64,000 bases of DNA from Loktanella sp. IMCC34160. Lineage in GTDB: Bacteria > Pseudomonadota > Alphaproteobacteria > Rhodobacterales > Rhodobacteraceae. The notes beneath the pieces were generated by a model, which was given only the letters and a program-made list of their open reading frames with translations, had not been told where the DNA came from and ran no database searches. The translations under genes were made by a program, and so were the position numbers. This document shows, in pieces, positions 1 through 9,178 of the stretch. Location of the stretch: assembly GCF_004145845.1 (NCBI RefSeq), contig NZ_SELP01000002.1, forward strand, positions 558,001-622,000, read 5' to 3'. Position 1 is the stretch's first letter. Every line of letters begins with the position of its first letter.

Positions 1-16
1 CGGGAGGTCAGACGCA

Positions 17-157
17 ATGAAATTGCGCGCAAGGCGCGCGGTTGGTCTTGCGTCGGCGCTTACCCTCGTCAGTGAAGACGCCGCCTTGGCGGCGCCGCCC
101 CCCGGGAACCCGGGACAGGTGGACAACAAAACATGTCGCAGGGAGAAACTGACATGA
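17..157 (+). CDS. candidate 46-residue leader ORF
   Basis: A short open frame begins at an ATG preceded by a strong Shine-Dalgarno match (GGGAGGT at 2-8, eight bases before the ATG). It ends in a TGA that overlaps the preferred ATG of the downstream binding-protein gene as ATGA, the arrangement of translational coupling. The N-terminus is basic and then apolar, but no family is recognisable. The region also holds GC-rich inverted repeats (GCGCGC-AAG-GCGCGC), so it may instead be only an untranslated leader. The window starts 16 bases upstream, so the promoter cannot be judged. Confidence 0.25.
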   Translation: MKLRARRAVGLASALTLVSEDAALAAPPPGNPGQVDNKTCRREKLT

Positions 158-1818
158 CAGAATTCAACAAGGATCTTCATCCGGCCGCGTACATGTACGC
201 GGAAGAGGAAAAGGCCGGCAAACTGGATCGCCGGGAATTCCTCGCTCGGACGACCGCGCTGGGCGTGACCGCAACCGCAGCCTATGGCCTTCTGGGCCTT
301 CAGGCCCCGGTAGAAGCGGCCGCGCACATGCAGCAGGGCGGCACCCTGCGCATTCAGCAGGAAGTGCGGGCGCTGAAAGATCCGCGGACCTGGGACTGGA
401 CCCAGATCTCGAACTACTGCCGCGGCTGGCTGGAATACCTCGTGGAATACAACCGCGATGGTTCGTTCCGCCCGATGCTTCTGGAAGGCTGGACTGCCAA
501 CGAAGACGCGACCGAATACACGCTGAACGTCCGCAAGGGTGTGAAATGGAACAACGGTGACGAATTGACTGCCGATCACGTGGCATGGCTCATCAACTAC
601 TGGTGTGACAGCGGCGTCGAAGGCAACTCCATGGCGACCCGCATGGGCTCGCTCATCGACGCTGACACCGGCGTGGCCCGCGATGGCGCAATCACCGTAG
701 TCGACAGCCACACGATCAAGCTGACCCTGCCCGCACCGGACATCTCGATCATTCCGGGCATGGCTGACTATCCGGCCGCGGTTGTGCACCCCGACACCAA
801 CCTCGACGACATCACCGCGACGCCCATCGGCACCGGTGCCTTCCTGCCTTCGAGCTATGACGTTGGCGTGAAAGGCGTTCTGACCAAGAACGCGGACCAC
901 GAATACTGGGGCAACTCGGTGGACGGCTATGCCGGTGGCGCGCTGGATTCGATCGAATTCATCGACTACGGCACCGACCCGGCAACCTGGATGGCTGCAG
1001 TGGACTCCGGCGAAGTCGACATGCTGTACCAGAACACCGATGAATTCATCGACATCGCTGACGCGATCGGCTGGGAAAAGTCCGAAGTGGTCACCGGCGC
1101 GACCGTCGTCGTCCGCTTCAACCAGCAGACCGAAGTCGATGGCATGAAGCCCTACGCCGATGTCCGCGTGCGTCAGGCCATCAGCCAGGCAGTCGACAAC
1201 GCGGTTGTTCTGGAACTCGGCTACTCGAACCGCGGTGTTCAGGCCGACAACCACCACGTCGCCCCGGTCCACCCGGAATATGCCGACATCGGTCGTCCGA
1301 AATATGACCCGGCGTCTTCCGCCGCGCTGATGGCCGAAGCCGGCATGGCCGATTTCGAGCACGAGCTGATCACGCTGGATGACGGGTTCAACAAGAACAC
1401 CGGTGATGCAGTGGCCGCGCAGGTGCGCGACGCTGGCATCAACATCAAGCGGACGGTTCTGCCCGGGTCGACCTTCTGGAACGACTGGGCGAAATACCCG
1501 TTCTCGGCCACCGAATGGAACCACCGTCCGTTGGGCGTTCAGGTTCTGGCGCTGGCCTATAAGTCGGGCGTGCCGTGGAACGAAGCCGGGTATGCGAACC
1601 CCGAATTCGACGCGCTTCTGGATCAGGCCATGTCGATCGCCGATGCCGACGCCCGTCGCGCGGTGATGGAACAGATCGAAACCGTGTTCCAGAACGACGC
1701 GGTGATCATCCAGTCCTACTGGCGGTCGCTCTATCGTCACTACCGTCCGGGCGTTGTGGGGGCTGACATGCACCCCTCGTTCGAGATCCACGTGCACAAG
1801 CTGGGCCTCGCCGCCTGA
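154..1818 (+). CDS. ABC transporter substrate-binding protein, peptide/opine family 5
   Basis: This is the extracytoplasmic solute-binding protein of a peptide/nickel/opine-type ABC importer (SBP family 5, DppA/OppA-like). It captures the ligand in the periplasm and delivers it to the two permeases encoded next. The start at 154 is preferred over the in-frame ATG at 133 because GGGAGA sits seven bases upstream. The N-terminus carries a twin-arginine motif (DRREFLAR, arginines near residues 26-27) followed by an apolar segment, so export by the Tat pathway is likely. The mature part is about 500 residues, normal for the family. A strong hairpin after the gene probably gives it higher expression than the permeases. 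The substrate cannot be told from sequence alone. Confidence 0.9.
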   Translation: MTEFNKDLHPAAYMYAEEEKAGKLDRREFLARTTALGVTATAAYGLLGLQAPVEAAAHMQQGGTLRIQQEVRALKDPRTWDWTQISNYCRGWLEYLVEYNRDGSFRPMLLEGWTANEDATEYTLNVRKGVKWNNGDELTADHVAWLINYWCDSGVEGNSMATRMGSLIDADTGVARDGAITVVDSHTIKLTLPAPDISIIPGMADYPAAVVHPDTNLDDITATPIGTGAFLPSSYDVGVKGVLTKNADHEYWGNSVDGYAGGALDSIEFIDYGTDPATWMAAVDSGEVDMLYQNTDEFIDIADAIGWEKSEVVTGATVVVRFNQQTEVDGMKPYADVRVRQAISQAVDNAVVLELGYSNRGVQADNHHVAPVHPEYADIGRPKYDPASSAALMAEAGMADFEHELITLDDGFNKNTGDAVAAQVRDAGINIKRTVLPGSTFWNDWAKYPFSATEWNHRPLGVQVLALAYKSGVPWNEAGYANPEFDALLDQAMSIADADARRAVMEQIETVFQNDAVIIQSYWRSLYRHYRPGVVGADMHPSFEIHVHKLGLAA

Positions 1819-1835
1819 TAACGGCCAAACCAACG

Positions 1836-1866
1836 CCCCCACCCCGTCTTTCGGGGTGGGGGTTTT
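1836..1866 (+). terminator. intercistronic terminator/attenuator after the binding-protein gene
   Basis: An 11-bp perfect stem (1836-1846 with 1852-1862) encloses a TCTTT loop and is followed by TTTT. It lies between the binding-protein gene and the first permease gene. Such hairpins commonly make the binding protein more abundant than the membrane parts. Confidence 0.85.
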
Positions 1867-1955
1867 CGTAACGGCTGGCCGGTTCTGCCGGAAGGCTGCA
1901 AAACGAAATCAACAGGCACCGCACAAGGTGCCGATCTGCCAACCGGGGGACTCCT

Positions 1956-3002
1956 ATGGGAGCGTTCATCCTACGTCGCGTCGGCCTGATGGTGCTTACC
2001 GCACTTTGCCTGACCTTCGTCGTGTTCTTTCTGACCAACCTTTACCCAAACCTTGAAAAGCTGGCCAAGACGCAGGGCAACCAGCGGATGACCGACGAAC
2101 AGGTCGAAAGCTGGCTGGCGAACCGTGGCTACAATCAGCCCGTGTTCCTGAAATACGGCCAATGGCTTGGCGTCCTGCCGACGCCCGTGATCGAAGGTCC
2201 GGATGGGGAAATGCGCAGCCGTTGCCGCGATGCAGACATGAGCATCGAGGAAACGCCGCGTTTCTGCGGGATCTTGCAGGGGGATTGGGGGTTCTCAACG
2301 GTTTTCAAGGATGACGTCTCTACCATCATCTCGACCCGATTGGGTTTGACGGGATGGCTGATGTTCCTTGTCATGTTGGTGATGGTGCCCGCCGCGCTGA
2401 TCATCGGTGTGGCCGCTGGGATGCGCGAGGGGTCGAAACTGGACCGGTCGCTTTCAACGGTTGCCATTACCACGACCGCGACGCCGGAATATGTGTCGGG
2501 CGTGGTGTTCATCGCGATTTTCACCTCCTCCGCCGTGGGTCTGAAATGGTTCAACGGCTCGGCCACATCGGCGATGGATGACATCACATTTGCCAACTTC
2601 ACCCTGCCGGTGCTGACCATCGCCCTTTACGGAACCGGCTATATCGCCCGGATGACCCGCGCCTCGATGGCCGAGGTGATGACCGCCCAATACATCCGCA
2701 CCGCGCGGCTGAAGGGTGTCAGCTTTGGCAACATCGTGATGAAGCACGCGCTGCGCAATGCGCTGATCGCGCCCTTCACGGTGATCATGCTTCAGTTCCC
2801 CTGGCTGCTGAACGGCGTCGTCATTGTCGAGACCCTGTTCAACTACAAGGGCTTCGGCTGGACGCTGGTGCAGGCCGCAGGCAACAACGACATCGAGTTG
2901 CTTCTGGGCCTGTCGGTGGTTTCCGTCTTCGTCGTTCTGATCACACAGCTGATTTCCGATATCGGCTATGTGTTCCTGAACCCCCGCATTCGCATTTCTT
3001 AA
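1956..3002 (+). CDS. ABC transporter permease, DppB type
   Basis: This is the first inner-membrane permease of the importer (BPD_transp_1, DppB/OppB family). One membrane segment at the N-terminus is followed by a long periplasmic-type region (about residues 30-125) and then the usual transmembrane domain. The cytoplasmic coupling loop is visible near IRTARLKGVSFGNIV. The region before the transmembrane domain contains a CRD...FCG cysteine pair that could form a disulfide; that is an inference. The next gene begins 12 bases downstream, and its Shine-Dalgarno TAAGGAGG overlaps this gene's TAA stop, so the two are probably translated together. Confidence 0.9.
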   Translation: MGAFILRRVGLMVLTALCLTFVVFFLTNLYPNLEKLAKTQGNQRMTDEQVESWLANRGYNQPVFLKYGQWLGVLPTPVIEGPDGEMRSRCRDADMSIEETPRFCGILQGDWGFSTVFKDDVSTIISTRLGLTGWLMFLVMLVMVPAALIIGVAAGMREGSKLDRSLSTVAITTTATPEYVSGVVFIAIFTSSAVGLKWFNGSATSAMDDITFANFTLPVLTIALYGTGYIARMTRASMAEVMTAQYIRTARLKGVSFGNIVMKHALRNALIAPFTVIMLQFPWLLNGVVIVETLFNYKGFGWTLVQAAGNNDIELLLGLSVVSVFVVLITQLISDIGYVFLNPRIRIS

Positions 3003-3014
3003 GGAGGCGCAGCC

Positions 3015-4463
3015 ATGGATAATCTTACATGGACCGGTGCGCTGGGCACCATTCTTGACCCGATCCTTTTCGCGGTTGCAGGGTTCTTCATCGTTCTGGT
3101 GGCGGCGCAGGTGGTCCTGTCCTTCTTCGCCACGCCGGTGACGCTGCAATCCAACCCGGATGGCACGCTGCAGCGGCAGGGGGGCGTTCTGGGAACCGTC
3201 TCGACCCTGAACAAGTGGCTGTTGCTGGCGCTGATCTGTATCGCTGTGACCTATATCGTCGCCGGCATGGTCATGCCCTATGGGTCGGCCGGGATCGTCG
3301 GTGCGATGGCCAAGCAATTCACCCCGGTCTGGATCGCCCTTGTGGCGACCTATGTCCTGTCGATCACCTTCAAGCGCAAGCTGGGCCTGTATGGCAAGCT
3401 GTTCGACAGCACCATCGGGATGATCGGTTTCGGCCTTGTCATGTTCTGGGTCTATACCGCCATCTTCGGGGCTGCACTGGAATGGATCCCCACCCATGAA
3501 CCGCTGAGCCAGGTATCTGGCCTGAAGAACAAGGTGCCCGGCACTGCCGTTCCCGGGGCCGAGGTCTGGGGACCTGGGGCGCATTACCTTCTGGGCGGTG
3601 ACAACCTTGCCCGCGACGTGTTCAGCCGGATGATCTACGGCTCGGGCATCGTGGTGCTGATCGCGCCGATGGCGACGCTGTTCGCCTTCATGGTCGGGAT
3701 CACGCTGGGCCTGCCGGCCGCCTATTTCGGCGGGCGGCTGGATGCGGTCCTGTCGTTCATCGCCAACCTTGTGCTGGCCTTCCCGGTGATCCTGCTCTTC
3801 TACCTTCTGGTCACGCCCGAGATCACCGAGACCGGCCTGCCGCAGTATATGGCGACGGTGCTGTTCTTCTTCCCGCTGGTGTTCTTCGGGGTGCTGATCC
3901 ACTCACGCTACAAGACCCAACCGCAGCAGAACTACATCCGGCTTGCCGTGGTGCTGATTCCGCTGTTCCTGATCTATGCCTCTGCAATCAACGCGAACGC
4001 CTCGAAGATCGACTTCTGGCCGCTGGATTTCTTCGACATCGCACCGGGGATCCTTGTGGTCTTCGTCTCGGTGGTTTTCGTGAACTCTCCCACCGTGTTC
4101 CGGATCGTCCGGGGCCTGGCGCTGGACATCAAGACCCGCGACTATGTCGCCGCCGCGCAGACCCGTGGGGAAACGCCGTGGTACATCATGCTGTGGGAAA
4201 TCCTGCCCAACGCGCGTGGGCCGCTGATCGTCGATTTCTGCCTGCGCATCGGCTATACCACAATCCTTCTGGGAACCCTTGGCTTCTTCGGCCTTGGCCT
4301 GCCGCCGGACAGCCCGGACTGGGGCTCGACGATCAACGAAGGCCGCAAGCTGATGATCGCCTACATCCACCCTGCCCTGCCGCCCGCCTTTGCGCTTCTG
4401 ACCCTTGTTCTGGGTCTGAACCTGCTGGCTGACGGCCTGCGCGAAGAAAGCCTCAAGGACTAA
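3015..4463 (+). CDS. ABC transporter permease, DppC type, with extra N-terminal membrane region
   Basis: This is the second permease of the importer. The DppC-like core is in the C-terminal part, with the coupling loop around DYVAAAQTRGETPW and the family-typical C-terminus (LGLNLLADGLREE). At 482 residues it is well above the usual roughly 280-320. About 180 residues containing several additional hydrophobic segments precede the core, and a further apolar insertion follows the second core helix region. The Shine-Dalgarno AAGGAGG lies just upstream of the ATG. The extra segments are continuous in frame, with no sign of a frameshift. Confidence 0.88.
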   Translation: MDNLTWTGALGTILDPILFAVAGFFIVLVAAQVVLSFFATPVTLQSNPDGTLQRQGGVLGTVSTLNKWLLLALICIAVTYIVAGMVMPYGSAGIVGAMAKQFTPVWIALVATYVLSITFKRKLGLYGKLFDSTIGMIGFGLVMFWVYTAIFGAALEWIPTHEPLSQVSGLKNKVPGTAVPGAEVWGPGAHYLLGGDNLARDVFSRMIYGSGIVVLIAPMATLFAFMVGITLGLPAAYFGGRLDAVLSFIANLVLAFPVILLFYLLVTPEITETGLPQYMATVLFFFPLVFFGVLIHSRYKTQPQQNYIRLAVVLIPLFLIYASAINANASKIDFWPLDFFDIAPGILVVFVSVVFVNSPTVFRIVRGLALDIKTRDYVAAAQTRGETPWYIMLWEILPNARGPLIVDFCLRIGYTTILLGTLGFFGLGLPPDSPDWGSTINEGRKLMIAYIHPALPPAFALLTLVLGLNLLADGLREESLKD

Positions 4464-4474
4464 GGAAACGGACC

Positions 4475-6559
4475 ATGACCAAATGGGATTATGACGGCCC
4501 GATCCTCGAGATCGACAAGCTTTCGATCAGCTTCTTCACCCGGTTGCGTGAAATCCCCGCCGTGATGGATTTCTCCGCCAAGGTGATGCCGGGCGAGGCA
4601 CTGGGCCTTGTCGGCGAATCCGGCTGCGGCAAATCCACCGTGGCGCTGGGGGTGATGCAGGACCTTGGGGTCAACGGCCGGATCGTCGGCGGTTCGATCA
4701 AGTTCAAGGGACGCGACCTGTGCGCCATGTCGCCCGAGGAACTGCGCGACATTCGCGGGTCCGAGATCGCGATGATCTATCAGGAGCCGATGGCCTCGCT
4801 TAACCCGGCGATGCGGATCGGCAAGCAGCTGATGGAAGTGCCGATGATCCACGAAGGCGTTTCCGAGGCTGAGGCCTATCAGCGGGCGCTGGAGGTGGTG
4901 ACGGACGTGAAGCTGCCGGATCCGGAGCGGATGCTGAAAAGCTTTCCGCACCAGCTTTCGGGCGGGCAGCAGCAGCGGATCGTCATCGCCATGGCGCTGA
5001 TGTCGAAACCCTCGCTTCTGATCCTGGACGAGCCGACCACCGCGCTGGACGTGACGGTCGAGGCGGCAGTGGTCGAACTGGTCAAGGATCTGGGCAAGAA
5101 ATACGGCACCTCTATGCTGTTCATCTCGCACAACCTTGGGCTTGTGCTGGAAACCTGCGACCGGATCTGCGTGATGTATTCCGGCGAGGCGGTGGAGCGT
5201 GGCAGCATCGAGGACGTGTTCGACCAGATGCGCCACCCCTATACGCAGGCCCTGTTCCGGTCTATCCCGCTTCCGGGCGCGGACAAGAACGCCCGCCCGC
5301 TGGTGGCTATTCCGGGCAACTTCCCCCTGCCCCATGAACGGCCCAAGGGCTGTAACTTTGGTCCGCGCTGCGACTATTTCGAGGCCGGCCGCTGTGACGC
5401 CACCGACATCATGATGGCCCCGGTGGAAGGCAACGAACGGCATGAAAGCCGCTGCCTGAAGTTCAACGAAATCGACTGGAACGCCCCGATCAAGGCCTCT
5501 GCCGTCAAGGAAAAAGGCGAGATCGGCCGCACTGTCCTGAAGATGGACAACCTCAAGAAATACTATGAGGTGGCGGCCAATGCGCTGTTCGGTGCGGGCG
5601 ACAAGAAGGTGGTCAAGGCCAACGAGACCCTGACGTTCGAAGCCCGCGAATCCGAGACACTGGCAATCGTCGGGGAATCCGGTTGCGGAAAATCCACCTT
5701 TGCCAAGGTGCTGATGGGGCTGGAAACGGCGACCGACGGCAAGATCCTTCTGGACAATGCCGAAATTCAGGGGACCGCGATCCAGAACCGCGATACCAAG
5801 ACCATCGCCGATGTGCAGATGGTGTTCCAGAACCCCTTTGACACGCTGAACCCGTCGATGACGGTCGGGCGGCAGATCATCCGCGCGCTTGAGATCTTCA
5901 AGATTGGCAAGACCGACGCGGAACGCCGCGAAAAGATGCTTGAACTTCTCGATCTGGTGAAACTGCCGCGTGCCTTCGCCGACCGGATGCCGCGGCAGCT
6001 GTCCGGCGGTCAGAAACAGCGGGTCGGGATTGCGCGCGCCTTTGCGGGCGGCGCCCGGATCGTGGTGGCGGACGAACCTGTCTCGGCGCTGGACGTGTCG
6101 GTGCAGGCGGCGGTGACGGACCTGCTGATGGAAATCCAGCGGCGCGAGAAGACGACGCTGCTGTTCATCAGCCATGACCTGTCCATCGTGCGCTACCTGT
6201 CGGACCGGGTGATGGTGATGTATCTGGGTCATGTGGTCGAACTGGGCACGACCGATCAGGTCTTTGCCCCGCCTTACCACCCCTATACCGAGGCGCTTTT
6301 GTCCGCCGTGCCCATTGCCGATACCAAGGTCCAGAAAAAGCACATTGTGCTGGAAGGCGACATTCCATCAGCCATGAACCCGCCGCCGGGCTGCCCGTTC
6401 CAGACCCGCTGCCGCTGGAAGTCCAAGGTTGCGGGCGGGCTCTGCGACAAAGAGGTTCCGCCGGTCCAGACGCTCGACAATGGGCACCAGATCAAATGCC
6501 ACCTGTCGGCCGCGGACTTTGCCGAGATGGAGCCGGTCATCAAGGTCGCCGCCGAATAG
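4475..6559 (+). CDS. dual ABC ATPase (DppD-DppF fusion) of the peptide-type importer
   Basis: One polypeptide of 694 residues carries two complete nucleotide-binding domains of the oligopeptide/dipeptide type. Each has a Walker A (GESGCGKST and GESGCGKSTF), an LSGGQ signature (LSGGQQQR, LSGGQKQR) and a Walker B (LLILDEP, VVADEP). Each half also has the cysteine-containing C-terminal motif of this family (GCNFGPRC, GCPFQTRC). It therefore replaces separate DppD and DppF subunits and powers the two permeases upstream. It is the last gene of the operon, starts 11 bases after the permease stop with AAGGAAA upstream, and is followed by a hairpin terminator. Confidence 0.92.
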   Translation: MTKWDYDGPILEIDKLSISFFTRLREIPAVMDFSAKVMPGEALGLVGESGCGKSTVALGVMQDLGVNGRIVGGSIKFKGRDLCAMSPEELRDIRGSEIAMIYQEPMASLNPAMRIGKQLMEVPMIHEGVSEAEAYQRALEVVTDVKLPDPERMLKSFPHQLSGGQQQRIVIAMALMSKPSLLILDEPTTALDVTVEAAVVELVKDLGKKYGTSMLFISHNLGLVLETCDRICVMYSGEAVERGSIEDVFDQMRHPYTQALFRSIPLPGADKNARPLVAIPGNFPLPHERPKGCNFGPRCDYFEAGRCDATDIMMAPVEGNERHESRCLKFNEIDWNAPIKASAVKEKGEIGRTVLKMDNLKKYYEVAANALFGAGDKKVVKANETLTFEARESETLAIVGESGCGKSTFAKVLMGLETATDGKILLDNAEIQGTAIQNRDTKTIADVQMVFQNPFDTLNPSMTVGRQIIRALEIFKIGKTDAERREKMLELLDLVKLPRAFADRMPRQLSGGQKQRVGIARAFAGGARIVVADEPVSALDVSVQAAVTDLLMEIQRREKTTLLFISHDLSIVRYLSDRVMVMYLGHVVELGTTDQVFAPPYHPYTEALLSAVPIADTKVQKKHIVLEGDIPSAMNPPPGCPFQTRCRWKSKVAGGLCDKEVPPVQTLDNGHQIKCHLSAADFAEMEPVIKVAAE

Positions 6560-6585
6560 GACAGCGAGACATCGGAAAAGACAGG

Positions 6586-6614
6586 CAGCCCCATCCGTCG
6601 CGTTGGGGCTGTTT
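6586..6614 (+). terminator. terminator of the ABC importer operon
   Basis: An 8-bp stem CAGCCCCA/TGGGGCTG (6586-6593 with 6604-6611), with a 10-base loop and a short T run, lies between the ATPase gene and the converging transglycosylase gene. Confidence 0.7.
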
Positions 6615-6635
6615 CTGCTTGGGGTGTTGGAAGGC

Positions 6636-7241
6636 TCAGCTGCCCCAGATCACCTGCACGTAATTCTGGGTTTCCCGGTAGGGCGGGATGCCGTCGTGAC
6701 GCCGCACCGCTTCCGGCCCCGCGTTATAGGCCGCCAGCGCCAGCCGCCACGACCCAAAGCTGTCGTATTGCTGCCGCAGGTAGCGCGCCCCGCCGTCGAG
6801 GTTTTCGTAGGGGTCGGTCGGGTCCACCCCCAGACGCCGCGCCGTGGCGGGCATCAGTTGCGCCAGCCCGATTGCACCCTTGGGCGACACCGCGCCCGCG
6901 TTCCAGCCGCTTTCCTGCTGAACAAGCCGCAGAAACAGGTCTGTCGGAACCCCATGGCGCAACGCGGCGGACCGCGCCATATCCAGATAGGGGCCACGGT
7001 AGCTGCCGGTATAGGGCTGACCGCTGGCTCCGGGGACCGCCGGTTCGGTCGGCTGCAGGCGCACGGAATTCGAATATTGCTCCGCCGCGCGGCCATCCAG
7101 AACGTCAAGCTGGGACTGGAACAGTTGCAGGCGGTTGCGGGTCGAAAACGTCTCGGCCCCGACGGGCGCTGCCGCGGACATTGCGATAGCGACACCGCAG
7201 AAAAAGGCCAAACCCTGGCCGCGTCCCTCAACCCTTGTCAT
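6636..7241 (-). CDS. secreted lytic transglycosylase (SLT domain)
   Basis: A periplasmic murein hydrolase that cleaves the MurNAc-GlcNAc bond. The SLT fold is shown by [22 protein letters not shown] (with the catalytic glutamate in QES), then [12 protein letters not shown] and ALAAYNAGP. The start at 7241 is chosen because it gives a good signal peptide ending near APVGA-ET; an earlier in-frame ATG at 7331 would bury that signal. The mature protein is short, essentially one SLT domain after a 60-residue linker. It is divergent from ssb, and the region between the two genes holds a CtrA-like site. Confidence 0.88.
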   Translation of the reverse strand: MTRVEGRGQGLAFFCGVAIAMSAAAPVGAETFSTRNRLQLFQSQLDVLDGRAAEQYSNSVRLQPTEPAVPGASGQPYTGSYRGPYLDMARSAALRHGVPTDLFLRLVQQESGWNAGAVSPKGAIGLAQLMPATARRLGVDPTDPYENLDGGARYLRQQYDSFGSWRLALAAYNAGPEAVRRHDGIPPYRETQNYVQVIWGS

Positions 7242-7351
7242 TGACGATGTTCCGCCTGTCACCTCTAACCTCGCGAAAAATAGGGCAGGACGATTGCAAA
7301 TGCCAGTCTTTCCCGGCGCGACCGGCGGCACACTGCCCGTCAGCGGTCAGA

Positions 7352-7368
7352 TTAGCCTTCCATTAACC
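7352..7368 (+). promoter_or_regulatory. CtrA-like site upstream of ssb
   Basis: TTAG-N7-TTAACC lies about 60 bases before the ssb start and 110 bases from the divergent transglycosylase. It matches the CtrA consensus TTAA-N7-TTAAC except for one base in the first half site. Regulation by CtrA is inferred only. Confidence 0.4.
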
Positions 7369-7426
7369 ATGGTGGGGTGATGTAACAGGGCAAAGCAAGA
7401 CAGCAAGATTCGAAGGGGGGTGCCGC

Positions 7427-7912
7427 ATGGCCGGATCCGTAAACAAAGTCATCCTGATCGGAAACCTGGGCCGCGACCCTGAAATTCGGAATTTCCAGAA
7501 CGGCGGCAAAGTCGCGAACCTGCGCATCGCCACCTCGGAAAACTGGAAAGACCGCAACACCGGCGAACGCCGCGAACGGACCGAATGGCATACCGTCGCG
7601 ATCTTCTCGGAACCGCTGGTGCGTCTGGCGGAACAGTATCTGCGCAAGGGGTCCAAGGTCTATATCGAGGGCCAGCTGGAAACCCGCAAGTGGCAGGACC
7701 AGTCCGGGCAAGACCGGTATTCGACCGAGGTCGTCCTGCGCCCCTATCGCGGGGAAATCACCATGCTGGATGGCCGCGGCGATAATGCTGCCGGTGGCGG
7801 CGGTGGCTATTCCGATGACAGGGGCGGCTATGGTGGCGGCGGCGGTTACGACAGCGGCCCGGTCGGCGGCGGCGGTGGCCGATCTGACATGGACGACGAA
7901 ATCCCGTTCTAG
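7427..7912 (+). CDS. ssb: single-stranded DNA-binding protein
   Basis: This protein coats single-stranded DNA during replication, repair and recombination. The N-terminal 110 residues form the OB fold ([18 protein letters not shown], then [11 protein letters not shown] and [13 protein letters not shown]). A glycine-rich flexible linker follows, and the protein ends in the acidic tip DMDDEIPF that docks partner proteins. The length of 161 residues is normal. It is a single gene with its own terminator. No LexA box is visible upstream; a near-match to a CtrA site is present instead. Confidence 0.97.
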   Translation: MAGSVNKVILIGNLGRDPEIRNFQNGGKVANLRIATSENWKDRNTGERRERTEWHTVAIFSEPLVRLAEQYLRKGSKVYIEGQLETRKWQDQSGQDRYSTEVVLRPYRGEITMLDGRGDNAAGGGGGYSDDRGGYGGGGGYDSGPVGGGGGRSDMDDEIPF

Positions 7913-7933
7913 GTTGACCACGACGAATGTAAG

Positions 7934-7967
7934 AAGGCCCGCACCGATCCCCCGGCGCGGGCCTTTT
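7934..7967 (+). terminator. ssb terminator
   Basis: A 9-bp stem AAGGCCCGC/GCGGGCCTT (7934-7942 with 7957-7965) is followed by a short T run just after ssb. Confidence 0.85.
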
Positions 7968-7988
7968 CCGTCGCGAACCGCGTCCCAT

Positions 7989-8060
7989 CTTCTTTGGGTC
8001 CGAAATATCCTCGGGGGTGAATTGCCCGGCACGGGCAAGAGGGGGCAGACAGCCCCTTTT
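7989..8060 (+). repeat. dispersed palindromic intergenic repeat, solo copy (type A)
   Basis: This segment shares the core CTTCTTTGGGT-N3-AAATATCC with two copies in the corC-trpC gap. It is followed by CGGGG, TGAAT, a GCCCG/CGGGC hairpin and a GGGGC/GCCCC hairpin in the same order as the copy at 14106. It lies between ssb and the converging aroB. Only three copies are visible in this window; the family is inferred to be genome-wide. Confidence 0.7.
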
Positions 8061-8062
8061 GC

Positions 8063-9178
8063 CTAGCGCCCCGCCAGCGCGTCGTTCAAGACCGACAAAA
8101 CTACGTCACGCGGCACATCCGAGGTGACGAAGGCCGCGCCGATCCCGCGGGCCATGATGAACCGCAGGGTGCCATCGACCACCTTCTTGTCCTGCCCCAT
8201 CAGCTCCAGCAGTGCGGCGGCGTCCGGCAGGTCACCGGGAATGTCGGCCAGATCGCATTTCATTCCCATGTCTTTCAGATGCGCCCGGACCCGGTTTGGG
8301 TCCTCCTGGCTGCACAGGCCCAGCCGTGCCGAGGTTTCGAACGCCAGCGCGCAGCCGATGGCAACGCCCTCGCCATGCAACAGCCGGTCGGAATAGCCGG
8401 TGGCCGCCTCCAGCGCGTGGCAGAAGGTATGGCCCAGGTTCAAAAGCGCGCGGTCGCCCTGCTCGGTTTCGTCGCGCATGACGATCTCGGCTTTCATCTG
8501 GCAGGACCGGGTCACGGCATAGACCCGCGCGGCCATATCCCCGGCTGCGGCCTTGGGGCCGTTCACCTCGAGCCAGTCAAAGAACGCCGCATCGCCCAGT
8601 AGCCCGTATTTCACGACCTCGCCATAGCCGGCCAGAAAATCGCGCGGCGGCAGGGTGTCCAGAAGGCTGGTGTCGGCCAGAACCAGCACCGGCTGATGAA
8701 AGGCGCCGACAAGGTTCTTGCCCTGCGCCGTGTTGATCCCGGTCTTGCCGCCGACCGAACTGTCCACCTGCGCCAGAAGGGTTGTGGGGATCTGGGCAAA
8801 GCGGACGCCCCGGCGGACAACGGCGGCGGCAAACCCGGCCAGATCGCCAATCACCCCGCCGCCGAAGGCCACGACCAGATCGCCGCGTTCGATCTTCTGC
8901 TCCAGCAGCCATTCGACGGTGCGGGAAAACTGGGTCCAGCCTTTGGTCGCCTCGCCTGCCGGCAGTGCCAGCGCGGCATGGGTGATCCCTTCGGCCTCCA
9001 GCGCGGCCTCAAGCGTCGCAAGATGGGCCGCTGCGACCCGTTCATCGGTTACGATGGCAACCTTCGGGCGGCGCAGGTGGGGCGACAGGTGCTTGCCTGC
9101 CTCCGCCAGCAGCCCCGGTCCGATCAGAATGTCATATTCCCGGCCCGGCAGGCCCACGTGAACGCTATCTTGCATCAT
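8063..9178 (-). CDS. aroB: 3-dehydroquinate synthase
   Basis: The second enzyme of the shikimate pathway, converting DAHP to 3-dehydroquinate with NAD and a divalent metal. The NAD-binding GGGVIGDLAGFAA, the substrate region QIPTTLLAQVDSSVGGKTGIN and the metal ligands in the NLGHTFCHALE and LLHGEGVAIG regions are all present. At 371 residues it has the family length. The start overlaps the stop of aroK by four bases (ATGA), so the two shikimate genes are translationally coupled. aroK-aroB is a common pair in proteobacteria. Confidence 0.97.
   Translation of the reverse strand: MMQDSVHVGLPGREYDILIGPGLLAEAGKHLSPHLRRPKVAIVTDERVAAAHLATLEAALEAEGITHAALALPAGEATKGWTQFSRTVEWLLEQKIERGDLVVAFGGGVIGDLAGFAAAVVRRGVRFAQIPTTLLAQVDSSVGGKTGINTAQGKNLVGAFHQPVLVLADTSLLDTLPPRDFLAGYGEVVKYGLLGDAAFFDWLEVNGPKAAAGDMAARVYAVTRSCQMKAEIVMRDETEQGDRALLNLGHTFCHALEAATGYSDRLLHGEGVAIGCALAFETSARLGLCSQEDPNRVRAHLKDMGMKCDLADIPGDLPDAAALLELMGQDKKVVDGTLRFIMARGIGAAFVTSDVPRDVVLSVLNDALAGR

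Noticed and set aside
4460-6343. 627-codon minus-strand open frame opposite the double ABC ATPase
   Set aside because: The plus strand has two complete sets of ABC motifs; the antisense frame is a shadow.
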